From Candidatus Poribacteria bacterium (GTDB lineage Bacteria; Poribacteria; WGA-4E; JAJDTR01), in NCBI GenBank assembly GCA_028820655.1, contig JAPPIK010000032.1:62001-126000 (forward strand): a DNA stretch of 64,000 nt. Reading direction: 5' to 3'. Shown one piece after another: positions 35,357 to 44,999 of this stretch. A program made the position numbers and the translations under genes. The notes under the pieces were generated by a model that saw only the letters and a program-made list of their open reading frames with translations, was not told where the DNA came from and did not search any database. The first letter of the stretch is position 1, and each line of letters begins with the position of its first letter.

Positions 35357-35812
35357 ATGCAGTTGCTATCGCAAGCTCGACCATTGCCGAAACCTCACGA
35401 ATCTGTGAGGGACGATGATGGCTTTACTCTCGTTGAAATCTTGGTCACCTTGTCCGTCTTATCGGTTGCCCTTCCAGTGTTGATGTATTCCTTTAGGAAT
35501 GCCGCACAGGGACAGGCTCTATCGGAGAATCGGACTACGGCGGTATACTTGCTCAAACTTCGCATGGCGGAGATTGAGCTAGGCGGTTACCCGGACATTG
35601 GAGATGAAGGCGGAGAGTTTGGAGAAAACTCGCGATTTCGTTGGAGTTCAAGCGTTCAAGACGTGGCATCGGAGGAAATCGAAAACCTACGCCACATTAC
35701 CGTGACCATCATGTGGCAGGAACAGGGAAAAGAGAAGTCGATATCTATGATTACTTATATGGCAGATCGGGAAACTCAGGCTCAGAGACAAGGCGGAGGT
35801 CAACAGGGGTAG
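35357..35812 (+). CDS. gspI: Minor pseudopilin, GspI-like
   Basis: A 151-residue prepilin with leader ending DDDG and the helix FTLVEILVTLSVLSVALPVL. GspI caps the pseudopilus with GspJ and GspK. The NRTTAVYLLKLRMAEIELGG segment after the helix matches GspI. ATG 35357 is chosen after the gspH stop, with AGAGGGG upstream; the open frame extends back over gspH but the leader would be too long. The tail is Gln/Gly-rich. Confidence 0.85.
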   Translation: MQLLSQARPLPKPHESVRDDDGFTLVEILVTLSVLSVALPVLMYSFRNAAQGQALSENRTTAVYLLKLRMAEIELGGYPDIGDEGGEFGENSRFRWSSSVQDVASEEIENLRHITVTIMWQEQGKEKSISMITYMADRETQAQRQGGGQQG

Positions 35813-35822
35813 GCAGAAGAAA

Positions 35823-36737
35823 ATGAGATTACGGAAGAGGATAAATGGAAATCCGTCTAACTTGCAGTTCGGTCACACTCTTGGCAGGTCGGAACATGGG
35901 TTCACCCTCATTGAACTCTTGATTGGGGTAACCGTTCTTGTCATAGTGGGCGGGGTTGCCTACAAGGTATTCGATGCTTCGGTAGACGTTTACCACTCTT
36001 CCGAAACTCGCATGATTATGGCGCAAAAGTGTCGCGCCGCATTGGATGTTGTGAGCAAAGATTTGCGTAATATCTATTCCGTAGAACAAGATGATTCCCT
36101 GATTTTCGTGTCACAGGATAATCCGGACGATGCGGGCGATAGAGACGTTGTTAGCTTTGTCACGCTAGTTCATACCGACCCCGATCCTTTCCTCGCGCAA
36201 TTGAATCAAGGATTAGAAACTGGTCAGGGGGAGGAATCACTGCCTATTAGCGACGTTCAGCGCGTCGCATACTACGTTGGTCCCGACTTGACTCAATCGG
36301 AAACCCTTCAGGCAAGCCAATCAACCGATTTAACAGTGCGAGAGGAGGTTGAGAATTTGGTTCTCTCGCGAATTTCGACGACCTCAATCGACCCGCAGAC
36401 GGTAATCGCCTCTCTGTTCGATTCGGGTACAGTTCCATCAGAGGATGAAAACGGGAATCCTATTCAGGTAAAAATTGCGCAAATTATCGATCGTGTCGCA
36501 TCATTCGATCTCAAATACTCGGATGGGGAAGATTGGTACGAATCGTGGGAAGAAACCAATGCCATTCCCAAGGCAGTTCAAATACTAATCGCGGTGCGAT
36601 CGGAGGAATATGATCAGAGTCGCCAGAATCTGGAACGGAACACGATGACTCAGTCGACCATGATATACCTACCAATGAGCGCTAATTTCGGAGGGCAGCC
36701 CCCCGGTGGACAAACCGGAGAAGGTTCAAGTGGTTGA
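35823..36737 (+). CDS. gspJ: Minor pseudopilin, GspJ-like
   Basis: A 304-residue prepilin, longer than the usual GspJ (about 200). The leader ends SEHG, then FTLIELLIGVTVLVIVGGVA. It is followed by MIMAQKCRAALDVVSKDLRNI, which matches the GspJ N-terminal helix, and a C-terminal half rich in acidic residues. The last 20 residues are Gly/Gln/Pro-rich. Its end overlaps the extended 5' frame of gspK. Confidence 0.82.
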   Translation: MRLRKRINGNPSNLQFGHTLGRSEHGFTLIELLIGVTVLVIVGGVAYKVFDASVDVYHSSETRMIMAQKCRAALDVVSKDLRNIYSVEQDDSLIFVSQDNPDDAGDRDVVSFVTLVHTDPDPFLAQLNQGLETGQGEESLPISDVQRVAYYVGPDLTQSETLQASQSTDLTVREEVENLVLSRISTTSIDPQTVIASLFDSGTVPSEDENGNPIQVKIAQIIDRVASFDLKYSDGEDWYESWEETNAIPKAVQILIAVRSEEYDQSRQNLERNTMTQSTMIYLPMSANFGGQPPGGQTGEGSSG

Positions 36738-36765
36738 AAGAATTCCGACGGCCAGGTTAAGTGTC

Positions 36766-38223
36766 ATGCTTCGCCTTCCCCTTCTCGCCCGACGTCTCTG
36801 GAGAAATGTTTGCCGTTCATCAAATGAACGCGGTCTTTCACTCGTCGCTGCGCTTTGGATTCTGACAATTCTCTCCGTATTGGCCACACAACTGCTCCAT
36901 TCCATTTTTCTTGAACGCCGTGTTCAGGCTAATTTTGCTGATCGGACGAAGTATCATTTTGCCGCAAAGGCAGGATTTGAGCATACGATTGCAATGCTCC
37001 TCGGGGATGATACGCCGTTTGATTCACTCGGCGAGGTGTGGGCAGATACCGTTGAGGATCGGATTGAAGATGGCACAATGGACGGGATGTATCTCACCTA
37101 TCGGGTAGACATCCGCGATGAGAGTTCAAAGGTGAATATCAACACCGCTGAGCCCGACACGATTCAGAGACTCTTGAATCTTGTGGGCTATGAGGATATT
37201 CAATCTCCCGGTCAATCCCTCCCCGATTCAATTGTCGCGAGCCGTCCTTTTCGAACGGTGCGCGACCTCGCCAGAGTCCCGGGTATGACTACGACCCTAC
37301 TCTACGGCAGGCAACAGCAAAGTGTTGGAGGCCTGACTGTTGACGAGACTGAAACACAGAATATACCGGGATTGCTTGAGTATACAACGATTTATTCGGT
37401 GGATACGAATACGGATGCAAGCGGTCAAAACCGCCTCAATGTCAGAAATGCTGAACAGCAGCAACTGACGCAACTTCGAGCGAATAACAATCAGCCAGTT
37501 TTCAGCCAAGGCGAGGCAGATTCGCTAATTCAGCAACGTGATTCAATAGAGAATGTCGGCGATGTTCTCGGTCTAAAGGCTATTTCGGAACAAACCTTCG
37601 ATAGCATTCGAGATAAAATTGGCACCGAAGGCGGAGATGGCGACGAGGGAACGGTGAACATAAACACTGCCGATTCAAATCAACTACAAACGCTTGACGG
37701 CATTGACGATGGTGTTGCGAATCGGATTATCGATCATCGCAACACCCAAGGAAATTTTCAAAATGTTGATGCAATTAAGGATGTGAATCTGGTTACGACA
37801 AATGAATTCAAGAGCATAGTGGATAAAATTTCCACAACTGACGACGAGATTTTAAACGGTCTTATCAACGTCAACACGGCCTCGTTAGAGGTTCTAAAAC
37901 TCCTACCGGGAATGGATGAGTCCAAAGCACAGGCAGTGATCACACGTAGAGAATCCGAGCCTGAAGATAATCAACAGCCTCAATTACAAACACAGGATGA
38001 AATTGAAGGCAATCCTTTTACCGATATCGGCCAACTCCTTGATGTGGAGGGGATCGCAGTGGACACATTTGAACAAATAGCGGGGCTTGTTTCGTACCGA
38101 TCCCATGGGTTTTTGATAGAAGCAGACGGTATTGACGCAGGAGGGCGAATAATTTCGTCGTGCACGGGGGTAGTTGATCGTACGGGTCAGACAGTAACCG
38201 TCAAGTATTGGCGACAGAATTAG
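36766..38223 (+). CDS. gspK: GspK-like tip pseudopilin with three helix-hairpin-helix repeats
   Basis: The largest minor pseudopilin, 485 residues from ATG 36766; an in-frame GTG at 36706 is an alternative. The leader ends NERG and is followed by LSLVAALWILTILSVLATQL, which lacks the +5 Glu, as GspK does. Three ComEA-like helix-hairpin-helix units follow, each beginning with an N-[IV]-N-T-A signature (VNINTAEPD, VNINTADSN, INVNTASLE). Typical GspK has a single such region. GspK starts pseudopilus assembly with GspI and GspJ. Confidence 0.88.
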   Translation: MLRLPLLARRLWRNVCRSSNERGLSLVAALWILTILSVLATQLLHSIFLERRVQANFADRTKYHFAAKAGFEHTIAMLLGDDTPFDSLGEVWADTVEDRIEDGTMDGMYLTYRVDIRDESSKVNINTAEPDTIQRLLNLVGYEDIQSPGQSLPDSIVASRPFRTVRDLARVPGMTTTLLYGRQQQSVGGLTVDETETQNIPGLLEYTTIYSVDTNTDASGQNRLNVRNAEQQQLTQLRANNNQPVFSQGEADSLIQQRDSIENVGDVLGLKAISEQTFDSIRDKIGTEGGDGDEGTVNINTADSNQLQTLDGIDDGVANRIIDHRNTQGNFQNVDAIKDVNLVTTNEFKSIVDKISTTDDEILNGLINVNTASLEVLKLLPGMDESKAQAVITRRESEPEDNQQPQLQTQDEIEGNPFTDIGQLLDVEGIAVDTFEQIAGLVSYRSHGFLIEADGIDAGGRIISSCTGVVDRTGQTVTVKYWRQN

Positions 38224-38246
38224 GGTCGATTGTGAAATAGGTCAAA

Positions 38247-40010
38247 ATGGCGAAAAACCTGATTGTAGCGGTTGACATCGGCACCAATACAGTCAAGCTA
38301 GCGCAGTTTTCGATAAACGCATCGGAAACACGGCTTATCAGGACTAGTGTTGCCAGGTTTCCCCGTGAGAGTGCGACCGGGACCATAGATGCGGAAACGG
38401 TGTCGCGTACACTTGAAGCGTTGTGGCATGACGTCAAAGGAGGGAAACACAAGGTCATATTGTCGATTCCCAGGCTACTGGTGACGACTCGCCGGTTAAC
38501 GGAATTTCCAACGGCGGCAAATGATGAACAATTATCCAATCTTGTGTCCATGCAGGCTGAGTCCGAGATCCCCTTTAGTGCAGAAAACGCGGTTTTCGAT
38601 TACCATGATGTTCGACGTGGGGCCAATGGAGTGTCTGTGGAATTAATTGCGGCAAAACGCGAAAGCGTGCAACAATACATCGATTGTCTGCAATCGATTG
38701 ACGTCGTAACTGCGGGAATCGTTCCGTCAGCGATGGCGACTGCAGCATTGGGACGCGCATTTCTTGGCGGGCAGGCGGGGGATCGGATTACTATGATTGC
38801 CGATATTGGTGCCGGCAATACAGATATATGTTTGGTTCAAGGAGGGAAGTTCGTATTTTCCAGGAGTTTTTCGCTTGGCGGCAACGATCTTACGCTTCGC
38901 TATCAGGAGGAGGTTGGCGGTGATTTTGAGTTTGCCGAGCAAATGAAGATGGGACGTTGCGGCCTTGACCAAGAATCGACCGATAGAATTCCCACATACA
39001 AATGGGCGGATCGGCTGGCAACACAGATCGATCAGTCAATCGGGGCCGCACGACGGGAGATAGAGTCTGCTTCGGAGATTGAGATAGACGAAATTTTGAT
39101 ATGTGGGGGCGGGGGGCAAGTCTCCGGATTGCCAGAATACCTGACGAACCGGCTGGGAGTCGCGACGAAGCGCTGGAATCCCCTAGATGCATTCAGCGAA
39201 CAAGGTGGAAAAATTGACACCGCACCTATTGGCAATGTAGGCGGAGCTCTTTCTGTTGCACTAGGGTTGGGTGTGAACGCGGCTACCCATGAGATAGCCT
39301 TAGATTTGCTGCCTAGAGAAGAAAAAGCAAAATTGACGCAGAGCGAGCAGAGACGGCGGTTGATTTACAGCGTTGCCGCGGGAATAGTTCTGGTTGCTGG
39401 CATTGGACTTGGCGGACTGACATTTAGTAGATCCAAACAGACGGAAAGCGCAATTCTGGATGATCAGATCCGACGTATTGCAGAATCCGAATCGCGTGCG
39501 AAACACACGCTAACTGAAAACTTGGCGACCGCCGACCTCTTGTCGCCTCGTGTTTCAGTGCTTGACATTCTCCGAGTGTTAAGTATGCGTTTTTCTGATC
39601 GGACCAAGGTTGCTTGGACCAATTTCCATGTCGTTCGTTTGGATGAACTCGACTCGGCGAAAATGACATTCAACATTGAAGCCAAGTCTCACGGTGATGT
39701 AAGTGAGATGATTCGTGTAATGGGACAGTCTGGATTGTTCGCCAACATAAAATCGGGAGATGTCACAAGCGTTAGGCGCGATAAAGAGGTGTATTTTCAA
39801 ACGCAAGTCGCGTGCAATCTTTCTCCTGATGCCCCGCGGCTGCTTGCACAAACCCGGTTCCCCGGTACAGCGACGGAAAACGAGGATCGCGGAGAAAAAG
39901 AACGGACACATTCTGACGAGGAATCCACCTCGGATCGCTCGCAGCCGCCTGAAACGGATGCTCGTGCGTTGGCAGAACCTCAGGATGGATCCATCGTAAG
40001 TAATAAATGA
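38247..40010 (+). CDS. GspL-like protein with PilM domain
   Basis: A 587-residue protein. Residues 1 to about 350 form a PilM/FtsA-like actin fold: VAVDIGTNTVKLAQF, DYHDVRRGANGVSVELIAAKRE, the ADIGAGNTDICLVQGGK phosphate loop and ILICGGGGQVSGLPEYL. A membrane segment at about 371-393 leads to a periplasmic PilN-like part and a charged tail. In canonical systems this is GspL, or PilM plus PilN as separate proteins; here the two are fused. It recruits GspE to the membrane. I leave the symbol open, between gspL and pilM. Confidence 0.85.
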   Translation: MAKNLIVAVDIGTNTVKLAQFSINASETRLIRTSVARFPRESATGTIDAETVSRTLEALWHDVKGGKHKVILSIPRLLVTTRRLTEFPTAANDEQLSNLVSMQAESEIPFSAENAVFDYHDVRRGANGVSVELIAAKRESVQQYIDCLQSIDVVTAGIVPSAMATAALGRAFLGGQAGDRITMIADIGAGNTDICLVQGGKFVFSRSFSLGGNDLTLRYQEEVGGDFEFAEQMKMGRCGLDQESTDRIPTYKWADRLATQIDQSIGAARREIESASEIEIDEILICGGGGQVSGLPEYLTNRLGVATKRWNPLDAFSEQGGKIDTAPIGNVGGALSVALGLGVNAATHEIALDLLPREEKAKLTQSEQRRRLIYSVAAGIVLVAGIGLGGLTFSRSKQTESAILDDQIRRIAESESRAKHTLTENLATADLLSPRVSVLDILRVLSMRFSDRTKVAWTNFHVVRLDELDSAKMTFNIEAKSHGDVSEMIRVMGQSGLFANIKSGDVTSVRRDKEVYFQTQVACNLSPDAPRLLAQTRFPGTATENEDRGEKERTHSDEESTSDRSQPPETDARALAEPQDGSIVSNK

Positions 40011-40084
40011 GATGACGTTGCGCAAAATCATTGGCATCAAGATGCGCATGTGGGTCAATACGGCCCTAACGGGAATTGAGTGCG

Positions 40085-41593
40085 ATGAGAGAATTAACAA
40101 AACGCGAAAAAACGCTCCTATGTGTTGTTGGGGTAATCTGCCTCATAGTCTTTATAATGAGAGGCCTTCCTACTGTTCTACAGGGATTGGCAGGGGCGAG
40201 GATCGCCGACAAGCATGAGCGTCTTCAAACAGCAGAGAATTTGGTGCTACTGGATAGGCAGGCGAGCGGAATTGGCGAGAGTCTGCGTGAACTGGTGGGC
40301 TTAAGGGGACGGCTGATTTCAGATTCTTTGTTTGACGAAATTTCGCAATTGCATACTGTGCAGACCCTCAATCAAACGCGCCGCACGTCGGATTTCACGT
40401 CGTTGCATCCTGCATTGGAAGGTAAAGCCGAGGCCCTCTTCGCCTACAAGAACCAACGCGGCGGGTTTGCCAATCTGGAAGAGTTGAAATCGATTCAAGC
40501 GTCTATTTTTGAGGGAGAGCAGCCGCGCGTGGTGATTTCGCAACGCATTTCGCAACTGGCGAGACGATCCGGTGTAAGACCGGATTACCAACTCAACATC
40601 AAACCTTCGCCAAGCAAGAAGACAGAAAAAATATCGCATCAGGCAAAGCGGAATTTCATTTTGTACAGCTATACGAGAGAGTTGGAAACTGAACTCAAGC
40701 AACTCAAAGAACTGGAACAACAGAAGACCGAACAATCAGAGCCTCGGCTCGATGAAGAGGTTGAGTTGGAACGTGCAATGTTTGAAGGCTGGTGGGGAGA
40801 CTATGATTCTGTCGATGCTAACAACGGCGATGGCAATGGTCGTGTGTTACAAGAACCCAAGCCGGCAGAGGAAGACGCCGAGATCGACACCGATTCTGGG
40901 GGAAAATCCTCCACAGCCAATCTTACGACCAGTAACCGCGATCACTTGAAGGCAAAAAATCGGTTGTCAAAAGGAAATCTAAGCTTCCGAAAATTACCAG
41001 CGATTATTCCATTGGAATTAAGAGCGACGCTGATTGAGTTCATTCTCTCATCTGTTACGTCGGAACTGCATGGGGCAACAGAGTTCAAGCGCGGTTTCTT
41101 CTCAGATCAGATTTCCCGCGTCGATGAGGGCCCGTCTCGCAAGTTTCTGGGGTTTGGACGGAACGCGCCTTCTGGGGTCCAAGTTAAGCTTCGAGAGAAT
41201 AGCGTTTTGCTTGCGAAATTTGAAGACTTGATTCGTCGTTACGAAGCGAATCGAGTCTATGACGCTGCCGAATCGACTGATGATGTTCTTGACTATGATG
41301 AACAAATAGTGGCTCTAACCGAATATGTCGATGATACAGAACTGCAGATTAAGCAACTTGAAAACTTGCTTGCAGGCGTGACATTGACTCACCAGCCAGA
41401 ATTGTACGTTGTTGAAATGAAGTTTAAAAGCGGAGTCGGCACCGTGGTGAAGCTGCTTGAATCAATTGATACTTCTACGAAATGGCTGTATGTCAGAAAC
41501 CTCAAGATCGTCAACGACAAGTCGGAGAAGAAAGACGCAGAAGAAGAAACGAAGCTTGGAGTGGAGTTGTCAATGACAGCAAGAATCCTTTGA
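40085..41593 (+). CDS. GspM-like membrane protein with helix-hairpin-helix-like segment
   Basis: A 502-residue protein in the place of GspM. One membrane segment (about 10-27) is followed by a coiled-coil region. Then comes a stretch resembling the ComEA helix-hairpin-helix (ALFAYKNQRGGFANLEELKS, about 120-140). A long acidic linker and a C-terminal region with VVKLLESIDTSTKWLYVRNL, like the PilO/GspM ferredoxin-like fold, complete it. Known GspM is about 160 residues, so this is much enlarged. ATG 40085 is preferred over the TTG at 40076. The assignment rests on topology and operon position. Confidence 0.6.
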   Translation: MRELTKREKTLLCVVGVICLIVFIMRGLPTVLQGLAGARIADKHERLQTAENLVLLDRQASGIGESLRELVGLRGRLISDSLFDEISQLHTVQTLNQTRRTSDFTSLHPALEGKAEALFAYKNQRGGFANLEELKSIQASIFEGEQPRVVISQRISQLARRSGVRPDYQLNIKPSPSKKTEKISHQAKRNFILYSYTRELETELKQLKELEQQKTEQSEPRLDEEVELERAMFEGWWGDYDSVDANNGDGNGRVLQEPKPAEEDAEIDTDSGGKSSTANLTTSNRDHLKAKNRLSKGNLSFRKLPAIIPLELRATLIEFILSSVTSELHGATEFKRGFFSDQISRVDEGPSRKFLGFGRNAPSGVQVKLRENSVLLAKFEDLIRRYEANRVYDAAESTDDVLDYDEQIVALTEYVDDTELQIKQLENLLAGVTLTHQPELYVVEMKFKSGVGTVVKLLESIDTSTKWLYVRNLKIVNDKSEKKDAEEETKLGVELSMTARIL

Positions 41594-41693
41594 TTTCAAG
41601 CGTAGAGGCCGGGAACAACCGGAGTATTTTGCTTTGTTTCATTGGGGCGGATTTATCGACAATCCAAGGCATTGGATAGCGGAGTGGGAATCT

Positions 41694-44672
41694 ATGATAA
41701 AATCGTGTTGCGACAGGACTAGCAGGCGGCGACCCAAGAGTTTTCATTTCTGTATTCTTGTTTTGTTAGCAGCAAATCTGGCTAACATCGAATACATCGC
41801 TTTTGCGCAAAATGATGAAGGGGAAATGCGCGTATCGGAACGCGACGACACCGGAAGAGCAATTCAGTTTGATTTTAACTTCATTAGCAGAGACCTCCGC
41901 GACTTGATAAGATTTTTGAGTCAGGAAACCGACTTGACATTTGTGGCATCGGAGAATGAAATCAAGGACAAGAAGTTTGCCCTGACGAACCTCAAGAATG
42001 TTAGCATGGATGAGATGTTGGAGGAGGTAAAAACTGTCTTGTCGACTTATAACCTGACAACGATTCGTGACGGTAACACCGTGCTAATCACAACCTTCGA
42101 GAAAGCGGTGCAAATGAAGGTACCGGTGAAACGGATTACGGCGGATGCGAGCCAAGTCGAGACGATTGACGAGATTCAGACCTACATCATTCAGTTAGAA
42201 AATGCTGCCGCGTCGGAACTTGTAGGGGGGCTCAAACCGTTATTGAACAAAGCAGCCAATATATTCGCAGATGCAAACAGCAATTCTTTGGTGATTACGG
42301 ATGTTGCTTCCAACGTGCGCCGAATCGCGACAATTTTGCAAGTTGCCGATGAAGCTCCGGAAATGCCGCTTAAGATAGAGATAGTCCCGTTGCAGAACGC
42401 GACTGCTTCCTCGCTTGCGGCGACCTTGAATGAGGTGTTTCAGGATGAGACTCAGATTGCAAATGTGCTGAGGACTATGGGAAGCACTAAAGATCCTGAA
42501 AAGATGGAAAAAATGATGGATAAAGCGAAAGAGGAGGGAGCCGGCATTGACATGCTTCGAGGACGAATCTACATTGCGGCTGACGACAGTTCGAATTCGC
42601 TGGTCATCAAGGCTTCAGAATCCAATCTGGTTGCGTTGAAAGACGTGATTCGTCAACTAGACACGGCGCCAAATATTCAGACGGAGATTAAGATATTTCG
42701 ACTAAACTTAGCGATTGCCCAAGATGTCGCGCAAACGCTTGAGGAAGTTATCACGGGGCAAAGTGCCGGCAGGCGGCCTGGCAGCAGGGCGCAGTGGTGG
42801 GAACGGCGCGAATGGGATCGCCGCCGTAGGGAGGTTCAGCGTGATCGCCGGGATCGAGCTTTTCAAGGAATTATCGGTACTGTGCATATTACAGCCAATG
42901 ACCGGCTAAATGCTGTGATTGTCTCTACGGATCCACGGAATCTTTCCTTGATAGAGAAACTTATAAAGGAGCTTGATCAAGCAGACCCACAGGAAGAGGT
43001 CAGAATTTTTTTCCTGAAATTCGCGGATGCGCAGACGCTTTCCGATAATCTAGTGGATCTTTTTGAAGGCGGAACCGCGGGTAGGGACCGCAATAGACCC
43101 TGGTGGGAGCGTCGGGAAGGGCGTCGAACGCAGGAGAGTAGTGGTTTCGGCGTTCAAGGAACAGTGCACTTGGTGCCGGATTCTAGACTGAACGCACTCT
43201 TGGTCACGACTGCTTCCCAGAATTTTCAGACTATCGAAAACCTCGTGAAGCGCCTCGATGTTAGTATGCCTTCTCAGGAATGGGGTACAAGGGTTTATCC
43301 GTTGAAATACGCAGATGCCGAAAATGTAGCTAACATCATAAACAGTGTTTACCAGGGTGCAAACAACAATAGTGGTTTCTTTTTTTTCCTTCCTCAGCGA
43401 AATCGAAACGAAGGCTCTCTAGCCGGAAATGTGTCTGCGGAACCTTACATTACGTTAAATGCGGTGGTTGTTACCACGGCTACGCAACGCAACTTTGAAC
43501 TGATTACCGAGTTTATTCGCGAACTTGATGTGCCGACCCCTGAAGGTCAGACAGAGGTTACGATGTTGGTTCGATTGGAGTACGCCAGTGCAGAGCAGAC
43601 AGCGGAGATCCTGGAAAGCATCTGGGGTGAAGGTGAAGATGGCGGGCGGGGGTTCAGTTTTAGACGTTTCTTCGCAGCGGGCGGGCGGCTTGAACAAAAG
43701 GACATCAACTCCCTGCGGGGTCAAGTTGAAATTGCCGCGGATATTCAGACCAATTCCCTCCTCGTAAGAACTGCTAAGCGATATATCCCGCAGGTTCAAG
43801 CCATGATTGAGCAACTTGACTTTGTGCGGGGACAGGTTTGGATTGACATTCAGATTCTTGAAGTAACGCTGGATGAAAGCACAAAACTCGGGCTTGAGTT
43901 GACCGCACAGGAGAACAAATTGTTTGGCCGGCAGCTTAGAAGCGGGAATCCGTTGGTGGGGAGTGTTGACACGCAGTTGGGATTGGATCAAGAGATTAGC
44001 GGATTCACATACCGGATCGCAACGAAGGAGTACATGGGTTTGCTTCACACGCTTATGCGTGAAAACAAAGTGAAAACATTGTCAACGCCTTCTCTACTAA
44101 CTCGCGATAACCAGCAAGCTACCTGGAGTCGCGGACGCACGATTCCATACTTGCAGAGTGTCGATACGACCAGCCTTCTCGGGGAGGGAGTGAATCAACC
44201 GTTGTTCAATTACGATTTTATCACACCGCCCGTGGGCATAAACATTACCCTTACACCGCACATCGCCCGATCGCGAGAGGGATCCGACGGAAAGCGTACC
44301 ATCGGTCTTGATATTGAACAGATTCAGGCAAGCAATTTCATCGAGTTCACTGATTTTAATGCCCCTATAACCGAAGACAGTTCCATCAGCGCTTATATTG
44401 ATGTCGAAGATGGGCAACAGATTGTAGTCGGCGGGATGATCAAGTCGAAGCAGCAGGAAATTGAGAGTAAGGTACCCATTCTCGGCGACATTCCGTTCAT
44501 CGGCCGTCTGTTCAAGCGTACAGAAAAGGTTACAGAAAACTCCGAAATTGTCATTATTATCACGCCGCATATCGTCGACATCAAGAATCCCGAAGACTTG
44601 GAGAAGCTACAGAAAGAAGCTGAAAAGTGGCGTTCCAATAATGGCCAAGAAGAGGCATCACAGGAGCAATGA
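41694..44672 (+). CDS. gspD: T2SS secretin GspD with six N1-like repeats
   Basis: Outer-membrane secretin of 992 residues, against about 650 in well-known systems. A signal peptide ends near FAQ. An N0 domain (FDFNFISRDLRDLIRFLSQE) is followed by six secretin-N-like repeats, each ending near an LNAVIVST or NSLVI strand and an I-x-x-L-D helix. Two repeats carry Arg/Trp-rich inserts (RAQWWERREWDRRRREVQ and RPWWERREGRR). The C-terminal secretin barrel has VWIDIQILEVTLDES, VKTLSTPSLLTRDNQQATW, VGINITLTPHIA and VPILGDIPFIGRLFKRTE. ATG 41694 is chosen for its signal peptide. No pilotin gene is next to it. Confidence 0.94.
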   Translation: MIKSCCDRTSRRRPKSFHFCILVLLAANLANIEYIAFAQNDEGEMRVSERDDTGRAIQFDFNFISRDLRDLIRFLSQETDLTFVASENEIKDKKFALTNLKNVSMDEMLEEVKTVLSTYNLTTIRDGNTVLITTFEKAVQMKVPVKRITADASQVETIDEIQTYIIQLENAAASELVGGLKPLLNKAANIFADANSNSLVITDVASNVRRIATILQVADEAPEMPLKIEIVPLQNATASSLAATLNEVFQDETQIANVLRTMGSTKDPEKMEKMMDKAKEEGAGIDMLRGRIYIAADDSSNSLVIKASESNLVALKDVIRQLDTAPNIQTEIKIFRLNLAIAQDVAQTLEEVITGQSAGRRPGSRAQWWERREWDRRRREVQRDRRDRAFQGIIGTVHITANDRLNAVIVSTDPRNLSLIEKLIKELDQADPQEEVRIFFLKFADAQTLSDNLVDLFEGGTAGRDRNRPWWERREGRRTQESSGFGVQGTVHLVPDSRLNALLVTTASQNFQTIENLVKRLDVSMPSQEWGTRVYPLKYADAENVANIINSVYQGANNNSGFFFFLPQRNRNEGSLAGNVSAEPYITLNAVVVTTATQRNFELITEFIRELDVPTPEGQTEVTMLVRLEYASAEQTAEILESIWGEGEDGGRGFSFRRFFAAGGRLEQKDINSLRGQVEIAADIQTNSLLVRTAKRYIPQVQAMIEQLDFVRGQVWIDIQILEVTLDESTKLGLELTAQENKLFGRQLRSGNPLVGSVDTQLGLDQEISGFTYRIATKEYMGLLHTLMRENKVKTLSTPSLLTRDNQQATWSRGRTIPYLQSVDTTSLLGEGVNQPLFNYDFITPPVGINITLTPHIARSREGSDGKRTIGLDIEQIQASNFIEFTDFNAPITEDSSISAYIDVEDGQQIVVGGMIKSKQQEIESKVPILGDIPFIGRLFKRTEKVTENSEIVIIITPHIVDIKNPEDLEKLQKEAEKWRSNNGQEEASQEQ

Positions 44673-44814
44673 ACGCATTCCAATATAGTATTTGATTAGT
44701 ACATCGTTTGGTTCGTAGTATTACGATTCGTCGCGCGTCTGGCTTGAGCATGTAAGCCCCCGATCAGTCGGAATTAGCATTGTACTTCCCTACCCGGTGC
44801 GTTTCCCGCCCCCG

Positions 44815-44844
44815 CTCGGTTTGGATTGGCAAATCCAGACCGAG
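44815..44844. terminator. Strong hairpin after gspD
   Basis: CTCGGTTTGGATT (44815-44827), loop GGCA, AATCCAGACCGAG (44832-44844): 13 bp with one G-U. It lies 143 bases after gspD. There is no T-run, so it is either an inefficient terminator or a dispersed palindrome; the core CTCGGT/ACCGAG also occurs at 49505-49553. Confidence 0.4.
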
Positions 44845-44918
44845 TGACCAAAAAGTTGCCCGATATATAAGTGCAAGTTGTGTCCAAGACTTTGGACTTC
44901 CCCGGTTAAATACGTTTA

Positions 44919-44977
44919 CTATGCTTCGGACCGTGGCTCTTGCACTTTTCCGGTTAACCTTGCACCGATCCACGCCA
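44919..44977 (-). pseudogene. C-terminal fragment of the neighbouring membrane-protein family
   Basis: On the minus strand the 33 bases 44977-44945 match 45462-45430, the 3' end of the hypothetical membrane-protein gene, with three mismatches. They translate to AWIGARLTGK (intact gene: AWIGAKLTGK). A stop lies at 44921-44919, and an in-frame stop occurs just upstream. It is a remnant of a second copy, or a duplication of the gene's end, separated from the intact gene by the repeat at 45000-45209. Confidence 0.6.
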
Positions 44978-44999
44978 AAGTTCATTTGTAAGGTGCAAT

